Both the position numbers and the translations under genes were made by a program. From the NCBI GenBank assembly GCA_018806985.1, contig JADANN010000420.1, forward strand, positions 248,001 to 312,000: a stretch of 64,000 bases of DNA, written 5' to 3'. This document shows, piece after piece, positions 49,923-63,175 of the stretch (the stretch's first letter is position 1; every line of letters begins with the position of its first letter). The notes under the pieces are model-generated. The model did not search any database, was not told the DNA's origin, and saw only the letters and a list, made by a program, of their open reading frames with translations. This stretch comes from Angiostrongylus vasorum. Lineage: Eukaryota; Nematoda; Chromadorea; Rhabditida; Metastrongylidae.

Positions 49923-50687
49923 TCCAGTTGTTCATTCAAACAAGAACCCGGTGATTTGTTCCCTGATTTTAACCTTAACAAAATATTCATCTATCCCGAA
50001 ATACGAACTCTGGAACGTGGAAAGCCAGGATGAGCAATCAATGGAGAGAAAAGAAACGCAGCTCAAGAGTTGTCATTTCCATAGTGTACGGAGAAGAAAC
50101 CGCCACACTAAGAGACAAACCTGGGAAAGTCAAACCGATAAGAGATAAATTGCAACGAAAACAATACGTTTTCAAAAGCAATGAAAAACAATGTTACCAA
50201 AAAAACCTTTATAAATACAAATATATCTCGGAAATTCCCAGCAATCACAATTTACAAAGACACCAAATTCATTCATTTATAATTTCACTTATAGTATGTA
50301 CACTTAAAGATATGCAGAACAGGTAAATATAGGTGTAAGATTCTAAATGATCACTCCAAATCTAACCACATTTCTACACGATTCTTAATATTATCGCTTT
50401 GTATTTTCAATTTTACCGATCGTTACAGTATTCCCCATTCACACTTAAAAAAATTTATAATAATGGAAATGTTTGAATTGCCAGTTTTCGCCAAATAAAT
50501 CCTTATTTTTCATTGAACGTTTTACTATAATGAGCGCTGTGATCTTTTACATAAACCAGGTTCAAAAAAGTCCAGTGTTCCTTATTGAATTCAACTAAAA
50601 TTGAGAAGCCCACTTCTCTAAACAATCACATTGAGAGAAACATGATAATTTCTCCATACAAGATCATAACATACGTTATCTCCTGCA

Positions 50688-53600
50688 CTAGGCTCTAGGC
50701 ACATAATGATCTCCTACACCTGGCAGAGGCCCAAGGTTATCATGCATTTCTGGAGTGTATGTGAGAACAATGAAAAAGACCCAAAGATGCACCAGTAGGA
50801 AATAAATAGCCAAAAACAAGCGAGCTGACGGGTAATTACGAAGCATCGAAACTACCCGCAACATTACGGAGTCAATCATTGTTACTGCTTGTTTTGCTCC
50901 CGGATGATGAATTGGCAGAGAGACCGAAGGCGGATCAACTGGTATCACAGTCTCGCGAGAAGACTTCTAAACAAATATTGTTCAATTCAACGTCGACCAA
51001 AAATGTGTACACTCCAGGCTACACACCTTGACAGGTGATTTGTTGACTAGGTACCTAAAATAAAGGATAGAAAGAAGATAAAGCTCCCCGAATTGATCAA
51101 TTCCTGAGGGATGTGCCATGCACTCGACTTCATTAAGCATCGCTGGAGGTGAATGAATGCACATTTGGCCTTTGCAATGACTCGCGGTAAGACACCGATA
51201 TATCCAGCCAATGCTGCTGTCCCCCCAAACAAGTCTGGTACCAATTCGCCGAGGGATCGATCCCATGTGCATTGCACGGCGCCTCCGACCACTCCGCTAC
51301 ACGCGCCCATTATATACATGAAATACCCAACTGAAAATTCAGTCAGCGCTTTGAAACAACGTAGTAAGCAATTAGCACTCACACTCCAACAAGTAATTAA
51401 TTTTTGATGTATAAAAGAGCGCACTATGTAATAATCGAACCGTTAACTCAAAACTGCTAAGAAGTATAACACTGTTGTTTAAAAAATGTACAATCATTAA
51501 ATTGGCCATGTGACTTGAGTTATTCTATCAATTTAGTTACGACGGAAATGGATATACCTGCAACCTCTCCAGTCGCAGTGAAAGTATTTGGTTCTTCCGA
51601 AGAGCTTCTTCAAGCTCGCTCTGCTTTTGTAGCAGACGCTCGCCTATTGACAACCCATCGTGCCCATGAGTCAGCTCTTCCTCTCGCCTTCTTTAGCAAA
51701 AAATAGTTCGTCAATGACTAATTCATTCAATAAGTAACGCCTTAACAATTTTCAAAAAAGTGTTTCAAGTATATCATTCACAGCAGAAGACATGACCTAC
51801 CTGTCACCTTACAACTTTTACCTTTACTTCTCAAAATACAAGGCACAACTTCCAAGTATGTTTTCTCACCTTGCCCGTTGATCTTCAACATTCCTCCTCA
51901 TTTCAACTTCTTGAAGTTCAAGCTTCTTCACGAAATCTTCACTTTGCCTTTTCATCTCTTGCTTAACAAATTCACCCTCAATCCTAAAACTTGAATGTTA
52001 TTTTAAAACAGCAAGGCTACTTCTTTCAATATAAGTTGATTTAATACAAACGGAGTGACCAAACATCTCGCTAAGAGGGATCTCTTACCGGTCAATCGCA
52101 AGATTAGTGTTAATTCCACATGCACTTAAAAAAGGACAAACTGAAAAAAACCATGCCCTAAGTCGCTGGTGGACTGAGTTCATGACCTCCTTTCTGCTGC
52201 ACCAACTGGCACATAAGTTCACCGAGCATATAAACATATTCACATTTGTGTACGTGAGCTTGCTTAATCGTGGATTGTACTCTGCACGATCAATCTGTTA
52301 ACAGTTTGTAAATCGTTGACAGAGTTTCATGGAAAACAGTTTATAATGCCCTACAGCAAAAAAAAACGGTAAACTAATCTAATGAAAACCAGTAAAAGCT
52401 CTCCATAGTTAGCCTTCCAAAACGATAAAGGTGGTAAGCCTCACTAAAATGACGACTACAGAAAACCATTAACCTAAAACCATGTTAACCAACCAAATTT
52501 TAGGAGGAATACATTGACATGCTGTACTTGGAACTCGGTACGACAGCGCTGGAGCCTTCCCTCAACGGCAATGTCATCAGAATGACGGAAATGGGTACAT
52601 ACGGTATACAAAAGGTGTTTTATGGTAAAAAGATAAAGAGGATAAAGCTCTTGGCGTTGATCAACCCCTAAGGGATGTGCCATGCATTCAACTTCGTTAA
52701 GAATCGATGGGGATGATTGAATCATATCTGGCTTTCACAATGACTTGCGGTGGCCTACCGATGCATCCAGTAAGTGCTGCTATCCTCCCAGACAAGTTTG
52801 GTACCAATTTGTGGACTCCGGATAGATGGAAGTATTGGTGAGCCTTGGGTGGGAGTATCGACCCCATATGTACAGCAAGGCGCTTTCGACCACTGCACTA
52901 CACGCGTCATCTTTTCCTAAGATAATAACGGAATTTCGTACAGGAAAAGCAATGCTGAAACATGCAACGGATGATAGATTAGCATAATAGGTGCCCGCGT
53001 GAACACTCAACGATCCTAATCGAGTGTTCACGTTCAAAATCATGTTGCCTGAGCTTCTACAATCATCATCGCCTACACCACAATATAGATAAAACAAGTA
53101 ACAACTTTCAAAGGTAATTTATTTGGATGTGGAAAAAGATTAGGGTAGACCCTTATTCTATTGTATAAAATCGCTAGCGAATTACGCCAAGATTGGCGTA
53201 CGGAGAACGCCTGAACGTCAACACATCGGGCTGAGAATGAAATACAAAAACAGAATTAGATGCTCCTAACGGTCACAAAAGAAAATTCAAAGTAGCACAT
53301 AATTCAGCAACTTCTCCGCTCTCGGTTATGGATGTGGGAGGCTCTCAGTGAACCATAACCAGAACCGTAATGGAGTACACAACATTACAGTAAAACGAAA
53401 GAATCGTCTAATCAATATTACAGCTTCCCCAAAGTTCAATACTGGATGGGATCATCAATTCCTTTACGCGAGAATTTTTTTAAAACGAGAGAGGGAAGGA
53501 AGATCTACTCAATCACAAAATGGAGAGCTTACGCCCAGGCTCTCAACATTCTGCATAGAAGCAGTGAGGACCTTATCTCAATTTCGAAATAGGATTACCA

Positions 53601-56600
53601 CCAAAAAATCGTCTCATTTCTGGTCGCAAAAGGACCACCGTTGAACATCTAAAGGGAAGACAAACAGACTTGGTCGATAAACTGTTTGACCGTCTCAGCT
53701 TCAGGACCTTACACAGCCCTTCTTCACACGTGGTTCAGTATCCCTTCTATTCATTTCGTCGCCCTATTTGCAATTATTATCCCATGGAGAGTGCATTTTT
53801 CTTCAAACCCCAAGAAAAGATGTTCTCAGGTTTTCACCAATTCAGGGCAATGGTAAGAGGTACCTTGAAGTACACACGTGGTACATGGTTTGATTTCGCG
53901 ATCCAGGCTCACAGACTTTCATCTTTCCGGCGTCGATAAACCGGTATAAGACTTGTCTGGGAGGACAGCAGCACCGAAATGATGTATCGGTACTACCGCA
54001 GGTCATTATTACTTACGCACGATAAGCACTGAACGACCTCTAAAGATGGTTCATGAAGTCAAATGGACGACATTTCCCTCAAGGATTGATCAACGCAATG
54101 AGGCTTTTCTACTAAAATTCAGAGTGTCAAAGATGTGTCAGAGTCAAAGCTTTACGAACAAAGTTTTTTTTATACATAGGAGTGACAAACTAAAGGCATT
54201 TGCAATCACCACCGAGCTTAATGTCTGGTATTTACAACCTCTTTACCAGAATTACTCCCAAAAGGATAGACAGAAAGCTGGACAAAGTATAATCAGGTGA
54301 AGAAATGGACTTCGAAGTTCAGTATTACTCAAAACATTAATAGAGATACAGAATTAATTGAAATGTTACTGTTAGACTGTTTTTTCACGAGCAAAAACTG
54401 CTAACAGAACATTTGGTTTACAGCCGCTAAAGTTTCGGAGGCTTTGTCCTTTTTCAAAGCCGTTTTTCTACTATTCAAATTTCACCAAGGTGCCACATCA
54501 TATCGAAGTATGGTCTTGTGAAAGTTAGCAGATTTCTCACTGTATGAACTTTGTGCCAACCTTCCTCTAAAAAATGGGCGACGGAAAATGGCTCTAAACA
54601 AGGCGAAATCCATTAAATTTTAGCTATTGTTCGTGTAAACTCATGAATATCAGTTCCCAAGAATAGTTTGCGGACTTCTCACATTTACTGGTTTATGACG
54701 AGTTAATATGAAAGAAGACCTTTAGAAATAACAACCCAACCAATTCAATATTCTGAAACTTCTTCACGAGGTCTTGAACGGTAAATTTGGATGTTATTCG
54801 TTTTTCCTAAGCGGAAAAAATCCACTGAACAATTCTGACACACGAGAAGGAATAACTACAACTATATAACTTCAATGATGCTGAGTTATTTGCAAAACTC
54901 CGGATCACATGTGTCTGCGGTGGGAAATGAACGCGATATGGTTCTTTCCGGGGAGTAACGCGTTCACCACCACACCATGCCGATCCTTCTTTCGCCTGTC
55001 TCAGCTAGTTTTCTATCTACGACTGCCATCAGCAATCACCTGTCAACGGGATTAATCTGGAGAACCCAAATCGGCACCGAACCCAGTTAAGCTGAGGCTG
55101 AAGTTGAAATCACAATGTTTACTTTTTTTTATTTAGTACCTAGTATTTGCAATTCTTCACGTTAGGCGATATGAAAGAATCGTATGGTATGGTGGTGAAC
55201 GCGTTAGCCGCGGAAAGGGTAATGCCGCAGACACCTGCGGTCTGGAGTTTTGCAAATATCTCAGCATCACTGAAGTTATATTTCGCAATATACCCTGCCA
55301 TGAAAAAAAATAGGCAGTAAATAATAAGTTAAAATTACAACTACACAGTTATAATGGCGACTTCTCCACTCCTTCGATGATCAACTGGGGTATATATGGC
55401 ACAAGTGATGTTATTATATGGAATACAAACCTAGCACAATCCACTTTCTCGCTTAACAATGCTACCGTTGCCTGCCAACTCTGTTTCTCCTCCAAGTAGA
55501 GCTTTCGCTGCTCGCTTTGTTTAACCTGAACATCTCACAATAAAGAATGATCTGAGCGTTTTCACGATCAATATTCTCTTAAAATGTCGGAACATAACCT
55601 GTTCCTCCCTCAATTGATTCTCAATCTCATCGATTTCTGAACGTAAATTGTAGACCATAAGTTGAGCCGACTCTAAGTCAGCACGTGCAAGATCTCTCTC
55701 TACTTTCATCTCCTCCAGTTCCGCCTGCAATAGATGCCCAGGGCGATCTGGGCTTTCACCCATGTTTTGCTAGAATCCAAAGCATAGGTATAGTAAGTGG
55801 TGATCCTTACAAAGTAATAAGGAGATCAAAATAGATAAAAAGAAATAGATTTTTACCTCTGCCTTTAATGAAGACACCAATTTCTCCTTGGCTTGTAAGA
55901 TTTTCTGTGCTTTCTCCTTGTACTGATCAAATTCCTTTTTGTTCTCACTAAGATTGAATTTGGCAAGGCGAAGCTTGAAAAAAACCCATTGTTACGTCAC
56001 AAATTATCCTTGGGATTGTTTTAAACCATGTTCTGAGGTCTATATTAGCATTTTTTACACCTACAGGGGGCCCAATCATTCTACAAAAATAGGACCAACC
56101 TCCCAATACTGAATGATCAATACACACCTGCTCACTCATTGCTCGCACTTCTTCTTCCTGTGCTATGTACTTTCGCTTTAATTGAGTACATTCTTCAATA
56201 AGAATATCCTGTTGTTCTTGAGCTTTTTTCCTAAAAAAAATGATTTTAATGACACAGTCGGAGAAACGAACAGAAATGGCATTATGAACTGAAGAAATAC
56301 CTAGCAAGTTTCAATTCCTCAACGCTATCGGGACTTGCTTGCTGTGTTAATCGTTGTTCGATAACTTCCTTTTCAGCCTTCAACTCGTAAAATTCATCGC
56401 TCCGCTTAGCAAGTTTTCGTTCCAATTCCGAAATCCTCGTCCTCATAACAGCGATTTGGGATTCTTTTGCCCATAACTGAGATTTGATATGTGAAGTATC
56501 AGGAGGAAATTCGGTGGTCAGACTTTGAGCTGTCTGGGTGGACATAACACTACGGCCACTAGATCGACGACTACGAACATCATCACCAACATTCGCAACA

Positions 56601-57239
56601 TCTTCATTGAGCATTGCTATCAACTCATCATCTCTTCGGCTCCGTTCGGTAGCAACAGAAGTAGAAGGCACAAAGCTATATAAATAATTACATATGAAAA
56701 GGTACGGAATCACATTTTGATAATACTGCAAACAAGAAGAAAAAACCACCTCTCATTGACTTTTCTGCGGCCAGCAGCAGCTCCTCCAGCGAACTCTGAG
56801 TGAGTTCTAGAAGGAAGCGAAGGACCACTACGACCAAGCTCCTCTGTGTGTACTTCTACATCATCATCCTGAAAAAACAAATCTGAATACCTTGATCTAA
56901 GAGAAAACAGATAACACGGAATTTAGTCATAAAAATTGTCCAGCTACCTTCTCCGATATATCCCCAAGTTTGTTTCCTTCTTGATCTCGAAGGTGAATTG
57001 AGAAAAAGGTTGAAGGAAGGAATATTTTGAGCACATTTATTTGGTTACTATGACTTCTTTTGAACATGACGAAAATGACTTACTTGGTTCCGTAGTTGAG
57101 CGTAGGAGCTGCTCCTCGCAGGCCTTGATGGACCGAGAATTCTTTGATTCTGGATAGCATCACCTGCAGATCGATCTATGCGATCCAACAAATCTTCGGC
57201 CTTTCCGGCAAGGTCGGATACCTTTGCTATCCATGACAT
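50688..57239 (-). CDS. golgin-84: Golgin-84 (GOLGA5) homologue, Golgi tethering protein
   Basis: Family role: a tail-anchored coiled-coil tether of the Golgi rim, needed for stack linking and vesicle capture. Exons: 57239-57084, about 56985-56948, 56868-56750, 56675-56301, 56230-56128, 55973-55857, 55769-55599, 55525-55431, 51983-51870, 51690-51558, 50966-50688; about 566 residues. The N-terminus [20 protein letters not shown] is diagnostic. A Ser/Arg-rich low-complexity stretch is followed by a long coiled coil ([63 protein letters not shown]). The C-terminus has [20 protein letters not shown] then LTYTPEMH, the conserved transmembrane anchor. All junctions fit except exon 1/2: the strong donor CAA|gtaagt leaves the second exon one base out of frame, so that boundary needs transcript data. 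An AG acceptor abuts the ATG (57240). A 3.4-kb intron (55430-51984) is filled with SINEs. Confidence 0.92.
51068..51308 (-). mobile_element. SINE-A copy in a golgin-84 intron
   Basis: Minus orientation, in the intron between exons 51690-51558 and 50966-50688. Body GACTCGCGGTAAGACACCGA, head GGCGCCTCCGACCACTCCGC. Confidence 0.7.
52630..52912 (-). mobile_element. SINE-A copy in the long golgin-84 intron
   Basis: Minus orientation. Contains GATAAAGCTCTTGGCGTTGA, CTTGCGGTGGCCTACCGATG and GACAAGTTTGGTACCAATTT. The tRNA-like head is partly eroded. Confidence 0.7.
53945..54112 (+). mobile_element. SINE-A copy, 5' truncated
   Basis: Body and tail only: TAAGACTTGTCTGGGAGGAC, ATGATGTATCGGTACTACCG, ending near GGATTGATCAACGCAATGAG. 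Confidence 0.6.
54860..55305. repeat. Repeat B head-to-head pair in the golgin-84 intron
   Basis: Left unit 54865-55130 (TTCAATGATGCTGAGTTATT start); the inverse unit 55170-55295 ends ATCTCAGCATCACTGAAG. They pair over the segment with CGCGTTCACCACCACACCAT. Confidence 0.65.
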
Positions 57240-57250
57240 CTATTACAAAT
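57240..57250 (-). promoter_or_regulatory. Probable spliced-leader acceptor of golgin-84
   Basis: On the minus strand the sequence reads TTTGTAATAG directly before the ATG. An AG acceptor with no 5' UTR between it and the start is typical of nematode SL trans-splicing. This is inferred from position only. Confidence 0.45.
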
Positions 57251-57301
57251 TATACAAGAATTAACAACATTTCAGCATAAACATTGGAAACGACTTTTAA
57301 A

Positions 57302-57576
57302 AGAGGATAAAGCTCTCGGCGTTGATCAACCCTTGAGGGATGCGCCAGGCATTCGACCTCACCAAGCATCGTTAGAGGTGACTGAATGCATATCTGGCCT
57401 TTGCAATGACTCGCGGTAGCCTACCAATGTATCGGGCCAGTGTTGCTATCCTCCCAGACGAGTCTAGTACCAATTTGTCGACCCCGGAGGGATGGAAAGC
57501 TTGGTGAGCCTAGGGAAGCGGGGATCGATCCCATGTGTATTACACGGCGCCTTCTACCCATGGGCTACACGCCCCC
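57302..57576 (-). mobile_element. SINE-A copy upstream of golgin-84
   Basis: Minus orientation, starting 60 bases upstream of the golgin-84 ATG. Tail GATAAAGCTCTCGGCGTTGA, head GGCGCCTTCTACCCATGGGC as read on the plus strand, box B-like GGGGATCGATCCC. Its position may affect the promoter. Confidence 0.75.
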
Positions 57577-57944
57577 CAAACGACCTATAGAACGTATAAA
57601 TCGCTACTATTTAAAAATACTTTTTTAATGGTCACGCAACACTTCGAAAAGTAATGCTACTAACGCAAAAACACGATGCACAGCGGAAAAATGTAGCTTG
57701 CTGGCCGTGAGATCGAGCATATGGATTCACCATGGAGCGCGATAACTGGCACTATATCGAAAGATTCAACAAAACGCAATGTTTGATTTTGTTGTTTGAA
57801 GAGTTTGTTTGCGAAATAGTATGTACTAATACAAGTGTAGCTACAGGGAGTACAGAATCTAACAAGGAACACGAGAAATGATGGCATACAAATCCTACAA
57901 AAGTGTGAGCTTCCTCATTATTTCTCATTCGAAAATAATGTTAG

Positions 57945-58310
57945 CTTCAAAATGTAAACTTTTTACTTACTGCCTATTACTTTTTCTTACGGCAAGGTAA
58001 GATGTGGAATATAACCACTACTGTGCTGAGATCTTTGCAAAACCTGCAACCCAGGCCAGATTCGGACCCGCGACTATCCTTCCCGACGGCGCGCGTGTTA
58101 CCCATTGCACCACTGAGACTTTCGACTTTCTCTCAATCAGTTTTCCACCTAACGGTGCCATCAGCAATTACCCGCTAGTGGGAATGATCTGGAGAGTACA
58201 AATCGGCAGTGGGTATCAGCCGAGCCTCCAGAAAGGGTAATCACGGGTTCGAATCTGGCCTGTGGTCCAAATTTTGCAAATGTCGCAGCATTATAATGTT
58301 AACATCGTTG
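57945..58310. repeat. Repeat B pair, diverged
   Basis: Left unit begins ATATAACCACTACTGTGCTG; the right end has the inverse GTTCGAATCTGGCCTGTGGT and ATTTTGCAAATGTCGCAGCA. The units carry box B-like motifs. Confidence 0.55.
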
Positions 58311-58854
58311 AAATGTCAAATGTGTACAGTATGTCTTATGGGCAGCAACCAAGCTTACTGAACTACATCGCTTCCACGATGTCCTACTCATTCTAACTAG
58401 CCTACTGAGAAAACGTCCAAGGGATGGCAACTAGATGTGTTTCATCTATCAGTACACCACTTATCCATCGTCGAATTTCAGATTTAGCAGAAGATACAAA
58501 ACGACATGGGTTCTCTATGTGGTCCAACCCGGTGGCACATCTCTTCAAATCCGAATTCAATCAATGAAAGCACTGCAGCAATCAAAATAGATTTGCTATC
58601 TGAATAGGATGACTTTTATTTTCCAATTGGTAGGTTGAACGACGATAGCGTGAATGTTCTTCATTAACACTAACAAGAAACAGATGATGATTGAATAGCT
58701 CAACAAATATGAAGGTGCATGATGAAATGAATTAAGAATGAATGGTGAGTGAATGAAAATGAATCAGAGAGGTTTTAATAATATTATTAGTGATCTGAAG
58801 GCATAACTGAATAGAATGAATAGAGTGAATGGCGTAAGCCACTTTTTGAGTTCT

Positions 58855-59235
58855 AAAATATAGCACAGTGGCAGTGAGGCGCGTCGTCGCTAGGACGTTG
58901 TTGATTCCACTCCGCACCAGGCCCACCGAGCCTCTCATCCTTCCCGGATGAGGTTAGTAGCGGACTTGTCCGAAAAAGAGAGAATCACTATCAGAATCTA
59001 ACTGGAACGCTCCACGTCGGCTATCTCAGGAGTCCAGGGTGAATCGACTCGACCAGCATTCAGCAACACTCATGACGAAATGAAAATCCTCATGCTGCAG
59101 TCTAAGCTACAAATAGAAGTTGGCGGAGGTTCGTGGATGATGGATGCGAGGAAACGACCTGAATGCAGGAAGTGCTGGGATCCGCACAGCAGACGTGAAA
59201 GACGGTGGGTATAAAATAAAATAAAAAACAATTAA
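58855..59235 (+). mobile_element. SINE-C copy, nearly complete
   Basis: Head ATAGCACAGTGGCAGTGAGG, body GAACGCTCCACGTCGGCTAT, 3' end GATGCGAGGAAACGACCTGA and AGTGCTGGGATCCGCACAGC, tail ATAAAATAAAATAAAA. Confidence 0.6.
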
Positions 59236-59764
59236 AAGAAGCCATCGACAGGCTGTTGGAGTCAGGTATTTGCTGTGAAGCGATTCCTTCTACATTGCTC
59301 CTACATATTCGGAATGTGTTAGTAGTTCCTTGAACTACTAAGCAAACACGAGGTTGATAACAAAAAAGTTTTATTCGGCTAACATTTCGACATCTATTAG
59401 ACCTATTTTATCTGTTAGATCATCTGATGGATAGCACGGTAAAGGAGATCGGGCTTCATCTATTCATCAGATCCTATCCTATGCCAATGTCAGGGAAAGA
59501 AAGCAATCATCTAATCGTTCTCACCTGAAAGTAAAGCTTTCTTTTCTAAACGATGATCCTGTTTTAGCAAAAAATATCGATGTCTTGTCGTATTTACGAT
59601 TCGTTGAGGACTTCGATTTGCTCTTTAACGTAACCTTGTCTTTGAACTATGCACTTAAGGTCTTATTAATCACTGTGCTTGGAATAAATGAAACTTATAC
59701 TAACGAATCGTTTCAAAAGGCACCTTTAAAAAAAAGATATTTGATTTAAAGACCATCTAGGATC

Positions 59765-60350
59765 TTAATCTTTTCCATGCGTATACACGTTGATGAAAAA
59801 ATTTCTATCAAATCTTCTTCTAGCGGATGACATCGTCATCTTTCCAGTGAGTACCAGTGCAGAAAGGACAATGCCAAAACAATTGCCAACCAAGACAGAA
59901 AAAACGATTGCAATGTGCATAAATAAGATGAAGACCCATTTCATGAACAGCCTGTGGTGTGGAAGTGAAGAAATTGAGCTGGATAAATCCATGATTAGAG
60001 AAACCACCTTGTACGTGTACCTTGGACGTTCAATTAACATAGGAAAAAACATAAGGGGAGGAATTACACAGGAGAAGGAGAGCAGCAAGGGCCGCATTCG
60101 GGCTTCTCAAAGAAGTCACTGGTCAGCTAACGAAGCTGAAAATCTTCGCTCACCCTTTCAATTTAACATTTATCCAAGCGCTCTGTTATGCAGCAGAGAC
60201 GTGGGCTGACAGCCTGGCGAACGTCACCATGTCCGAAGCAAACCACCACTATGGACGACGATTGCGCGATATAGGAACGAATGGAAATCGTTTTGAGCCC
60301 GCACAACCACTGAAGACAGATCGTCCGAGTACTCAAGTAAGTGTGCTTTA
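59765..60350 (+). mobile_element. RTE LINE 3' remnant with internal deletion
   Basis: An open stretch of 139 codons carries the RTE block after the RT catalytic site: LLLADDIVIFP, then MKTHFMNSLWC and YVYLGRSINIGK. It is followed after frameshifts by ALCYAAETWAD. The LINE then jumps to its 3' untranslated region (60240-60345), which is clearly related to 8890-9010 read on the minus strand. The missing middle marks an internal deletion. Confidence 0.8.
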
Positions 60351-62060
60351 CCCAGTTTATTTCGCACCTTTTATTTGATTAGATGGTATGACGCCTACTT
60401 TCTTTTTTTCTCATGCCTCAATAGTCTGTAGGGGTTGCTGTGCAGCGTAATCTGCTCTGCGGTTCAAGAAATAGATGTCTTATATATTAAATTGCTACAT
60501 TTTATAAATGCAGTGGGATTGTATCACTTCTCATAACGCTTCAATCACAGTGGACAGATTTCGGATAAAAAGAAGGCGGAAGCGTAAGGGCAATATGGAC
60601 GACATCGCATCGGAGTGTTCATGATCCTTTTCGTTGAGAAGAAGTTCGGTGGTGATTCTTCAAACATGGAAGAATGGGCGATTTATTTGCCCACAGATTC
60701 GAACCATCCCCATGCGCCTGTTACACGGCATCAGTCCCACTCCGCTATCAGTACGCCAATAACAGGCAAGAAAAAAGTGGAAAATATGAAAAATGCAGTT
60801 GGTTAAATTATATGCAAAGACTAGAGAATGTGAAGTATGGAGAATTCCGATGATTGTAGTAGAATGTAAGCTGCATGCAAAAAAAATCTACGTTGTAAAA
60901 GTTAAGAGTATTAAGTTACACATGTAAGGCTAAATTGCGAAATTTCAGGGATTGTGGGCCATTCTACAGTCTACAACCCTGAAATTCCGCAATGATTGCC
61001 TAATCAAATGGGCATTTCAAAAACTGACTTTCCTTTAAGCACATTATGAAGACGAACAACTCTGCACCATCGGCTCGGATCATAGGCTCTGAAGGGAACG
61101 AAAACGTTAGAACATCATCCGAACAAACTTTTTATCAACCTCGTGTTAGCTTGTAAACGAAATAACACAAATGAAAGAGGTTTCATCAGATCGTGTTTGC
61201 AACGACAATAAAAATGTGCGAGAACAAAAGATGAGAATATAAAGTGTCCCAAAGTCACTAGCACGATTTATGAGATGTTCAAGCACAGCCTTTCCACATG
61301 CTGCACCCACTTTCCCAGAGCACTACCCTGCCAAATGTCTGGACTAGATAAGCTGTCAACCGAATCCAGCAATTGTAGTAAAAGCTATATAAAAAAGTCA
61401 GACGAAGTACAAACTTAGAAGGCAAAAAAAAGCAGCCGAGGGAAATATATTGAAATCTGGCGAGAGCGAAGTCCACTAAAACATTAGTTCGTATGAATAA
61501 ATGGTATGTAACGACACCCTCATGTGTGATTGCCAAGAAAATGACGCACTAAAGTCAGACCATCACTGTATAGGACAGCACATGCAAGTGATTTTTTGCT
61601 AACTTGTGCATCACTGTGAAATCAAGGATATTCGCAAACAGTCAAGTGCCATGAATAAAACCAAACATGCCGAGAAATAAGAACACGCGCTGCCCACAAA
61701 GATGACTTTCGTATTTTAGAATCGGAGAACGGTAAACAACTTCTGCATGAGTGCCTGTTACATTCACAACTGAAACGAAAATGTTTATTCTGAACGGTGT
61801 GCACCGTTACCTAATCCCCACTCTAATGATTTGGGTCCAACAATACACAACTGAACAGATTGAACTGGACCGGATCATTTACTTAAACTGACATTAAACC
61901 ATTATATAAACAAAATCTGCTTAGACACTATATCCAACAATATTCTTTTGGTCATAAAATCCACATTTTTCATTTTAACGCAAAGGCAAGTTTAGTAGCT
62001 TGATGATCCGACCTAAATCGTATTGATATCGGGACGATTTGGAAAAAACTCTCCCTAATG
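60351..62060. other. Region upstream of golgin-84, no gene seen
   Basis: Decayed PLE-end motifs at about 61083 and 61455, plus the hairpin at 60934. Frames are short and unlike known proteins. Confidence 0.45.
60934..60993. repeat. Short perfect-type hairpin
   Basis: ATTGCGAAATTTCAGGG (60934) and CCCTGAAATTCCGCAAT (60977) are reverse complements but for one base, with a 26-base spacer. It lies in otherwise featureless sequence. Confidence 0.6.
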
Positions 62061-62859
62061 CGAAGTATTATCGTAGTACAACCACAAGGATGCTGATATA
62101 TGAAGCTGAGACATAACTAACAATCCTCTGAACCTCAGCTGAGCCTCGAACCGGGCGTCTACCTTCTCTGGGTGCAATCCAAAACATCAACCGAAGCCCT
62201 TGCTTTGTCTTTCCTCCAGCCAATCTTTTAATATAACGGTGCTAGCCAGCAGTCAAACATCAACGTAAACATTAGTTTAGTGGTTGTTTGAAGTCCGAAG
62301 ATGCAGATAGGTTCTGAACATTTCAGTTTTATCGATACTCCCGTGGTTCGATCAGTAATCACGGCGACACCACGACAATCATCTTCAGATGAAACTGTAC
62401 TGAAACCTCGTCTAATTAGGAGGGTCGAGTGAATGGTTTCTGTGCGAATGAACAGACAGCTTTCCCCCAGCCTTCGTCAGCGCTCCAGTCTACTTCCAAC
62501 GTATCGTCGGAGCACAACGCACAACGCACGGAAACGGATCGTATCAACCTGGCGAAAAAATCCGATTTGTTGACGAGTTTTATCAGCCTGAACAACTTTC
62601 AACGATTGTAGTCTGTTAAACCATCACTTCTACCACACTTTACTCCAAGCTGCCCAACAACGAGGAGCGCCATTCACCACTTTTTTTCTTAAAGATATTG
62701 CTCAAAACACGGCTTACAAAGAACAAAACGTGAGTGTTAAAGGAAGCTGTTTGTCGTGCCATTGAAAAATTATGTATTAAGTTTTTTTCTGCTAAGGTTA
62801 CGGAAGTGTTTGGCAAAGTAGATTGCGTGTCAGTACCTCTTTCGATTAAGCTAACATAA

Positions 62860-63175
62860 GGATGACAAAAACGATTCAACCGTAATGATGCTGAGATATT
62901 TGCAAAACTCCAGATCGTAGGTGTCTGCGGTGGGGAACGAACGCGCTATTGTCCTTTCCGGGGAATGACGCGTTCACCACCACACCATGCGGGCCTTCGT
63001 CTCGCCTTTTTGCTCAGCTAGTTTTCTATTTACCAGTGCCATCAGCAATCAACCGTCAACAGGATTGATCACGGGAGCAATAATCGGCATTAAATCCAGT
63101 TAAGATGAGGCTACAATTGAAATCACAATGTTAACTTTTCATTTGATTCCTATTGCCATTTCTCACGGCAGATTA
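62860..63175. repeat. Repeat B copy
   Basis: Single plus-order copy: ATGATGCTGAGATATTTGCA, GGTGGGGAACGAACGCGCTA, CGCGTTCACCACCACACCAT, ATTGAAATCACAATGTTAAC. A diverged partial relative is at 62080-62250. Confidence 0.6.
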
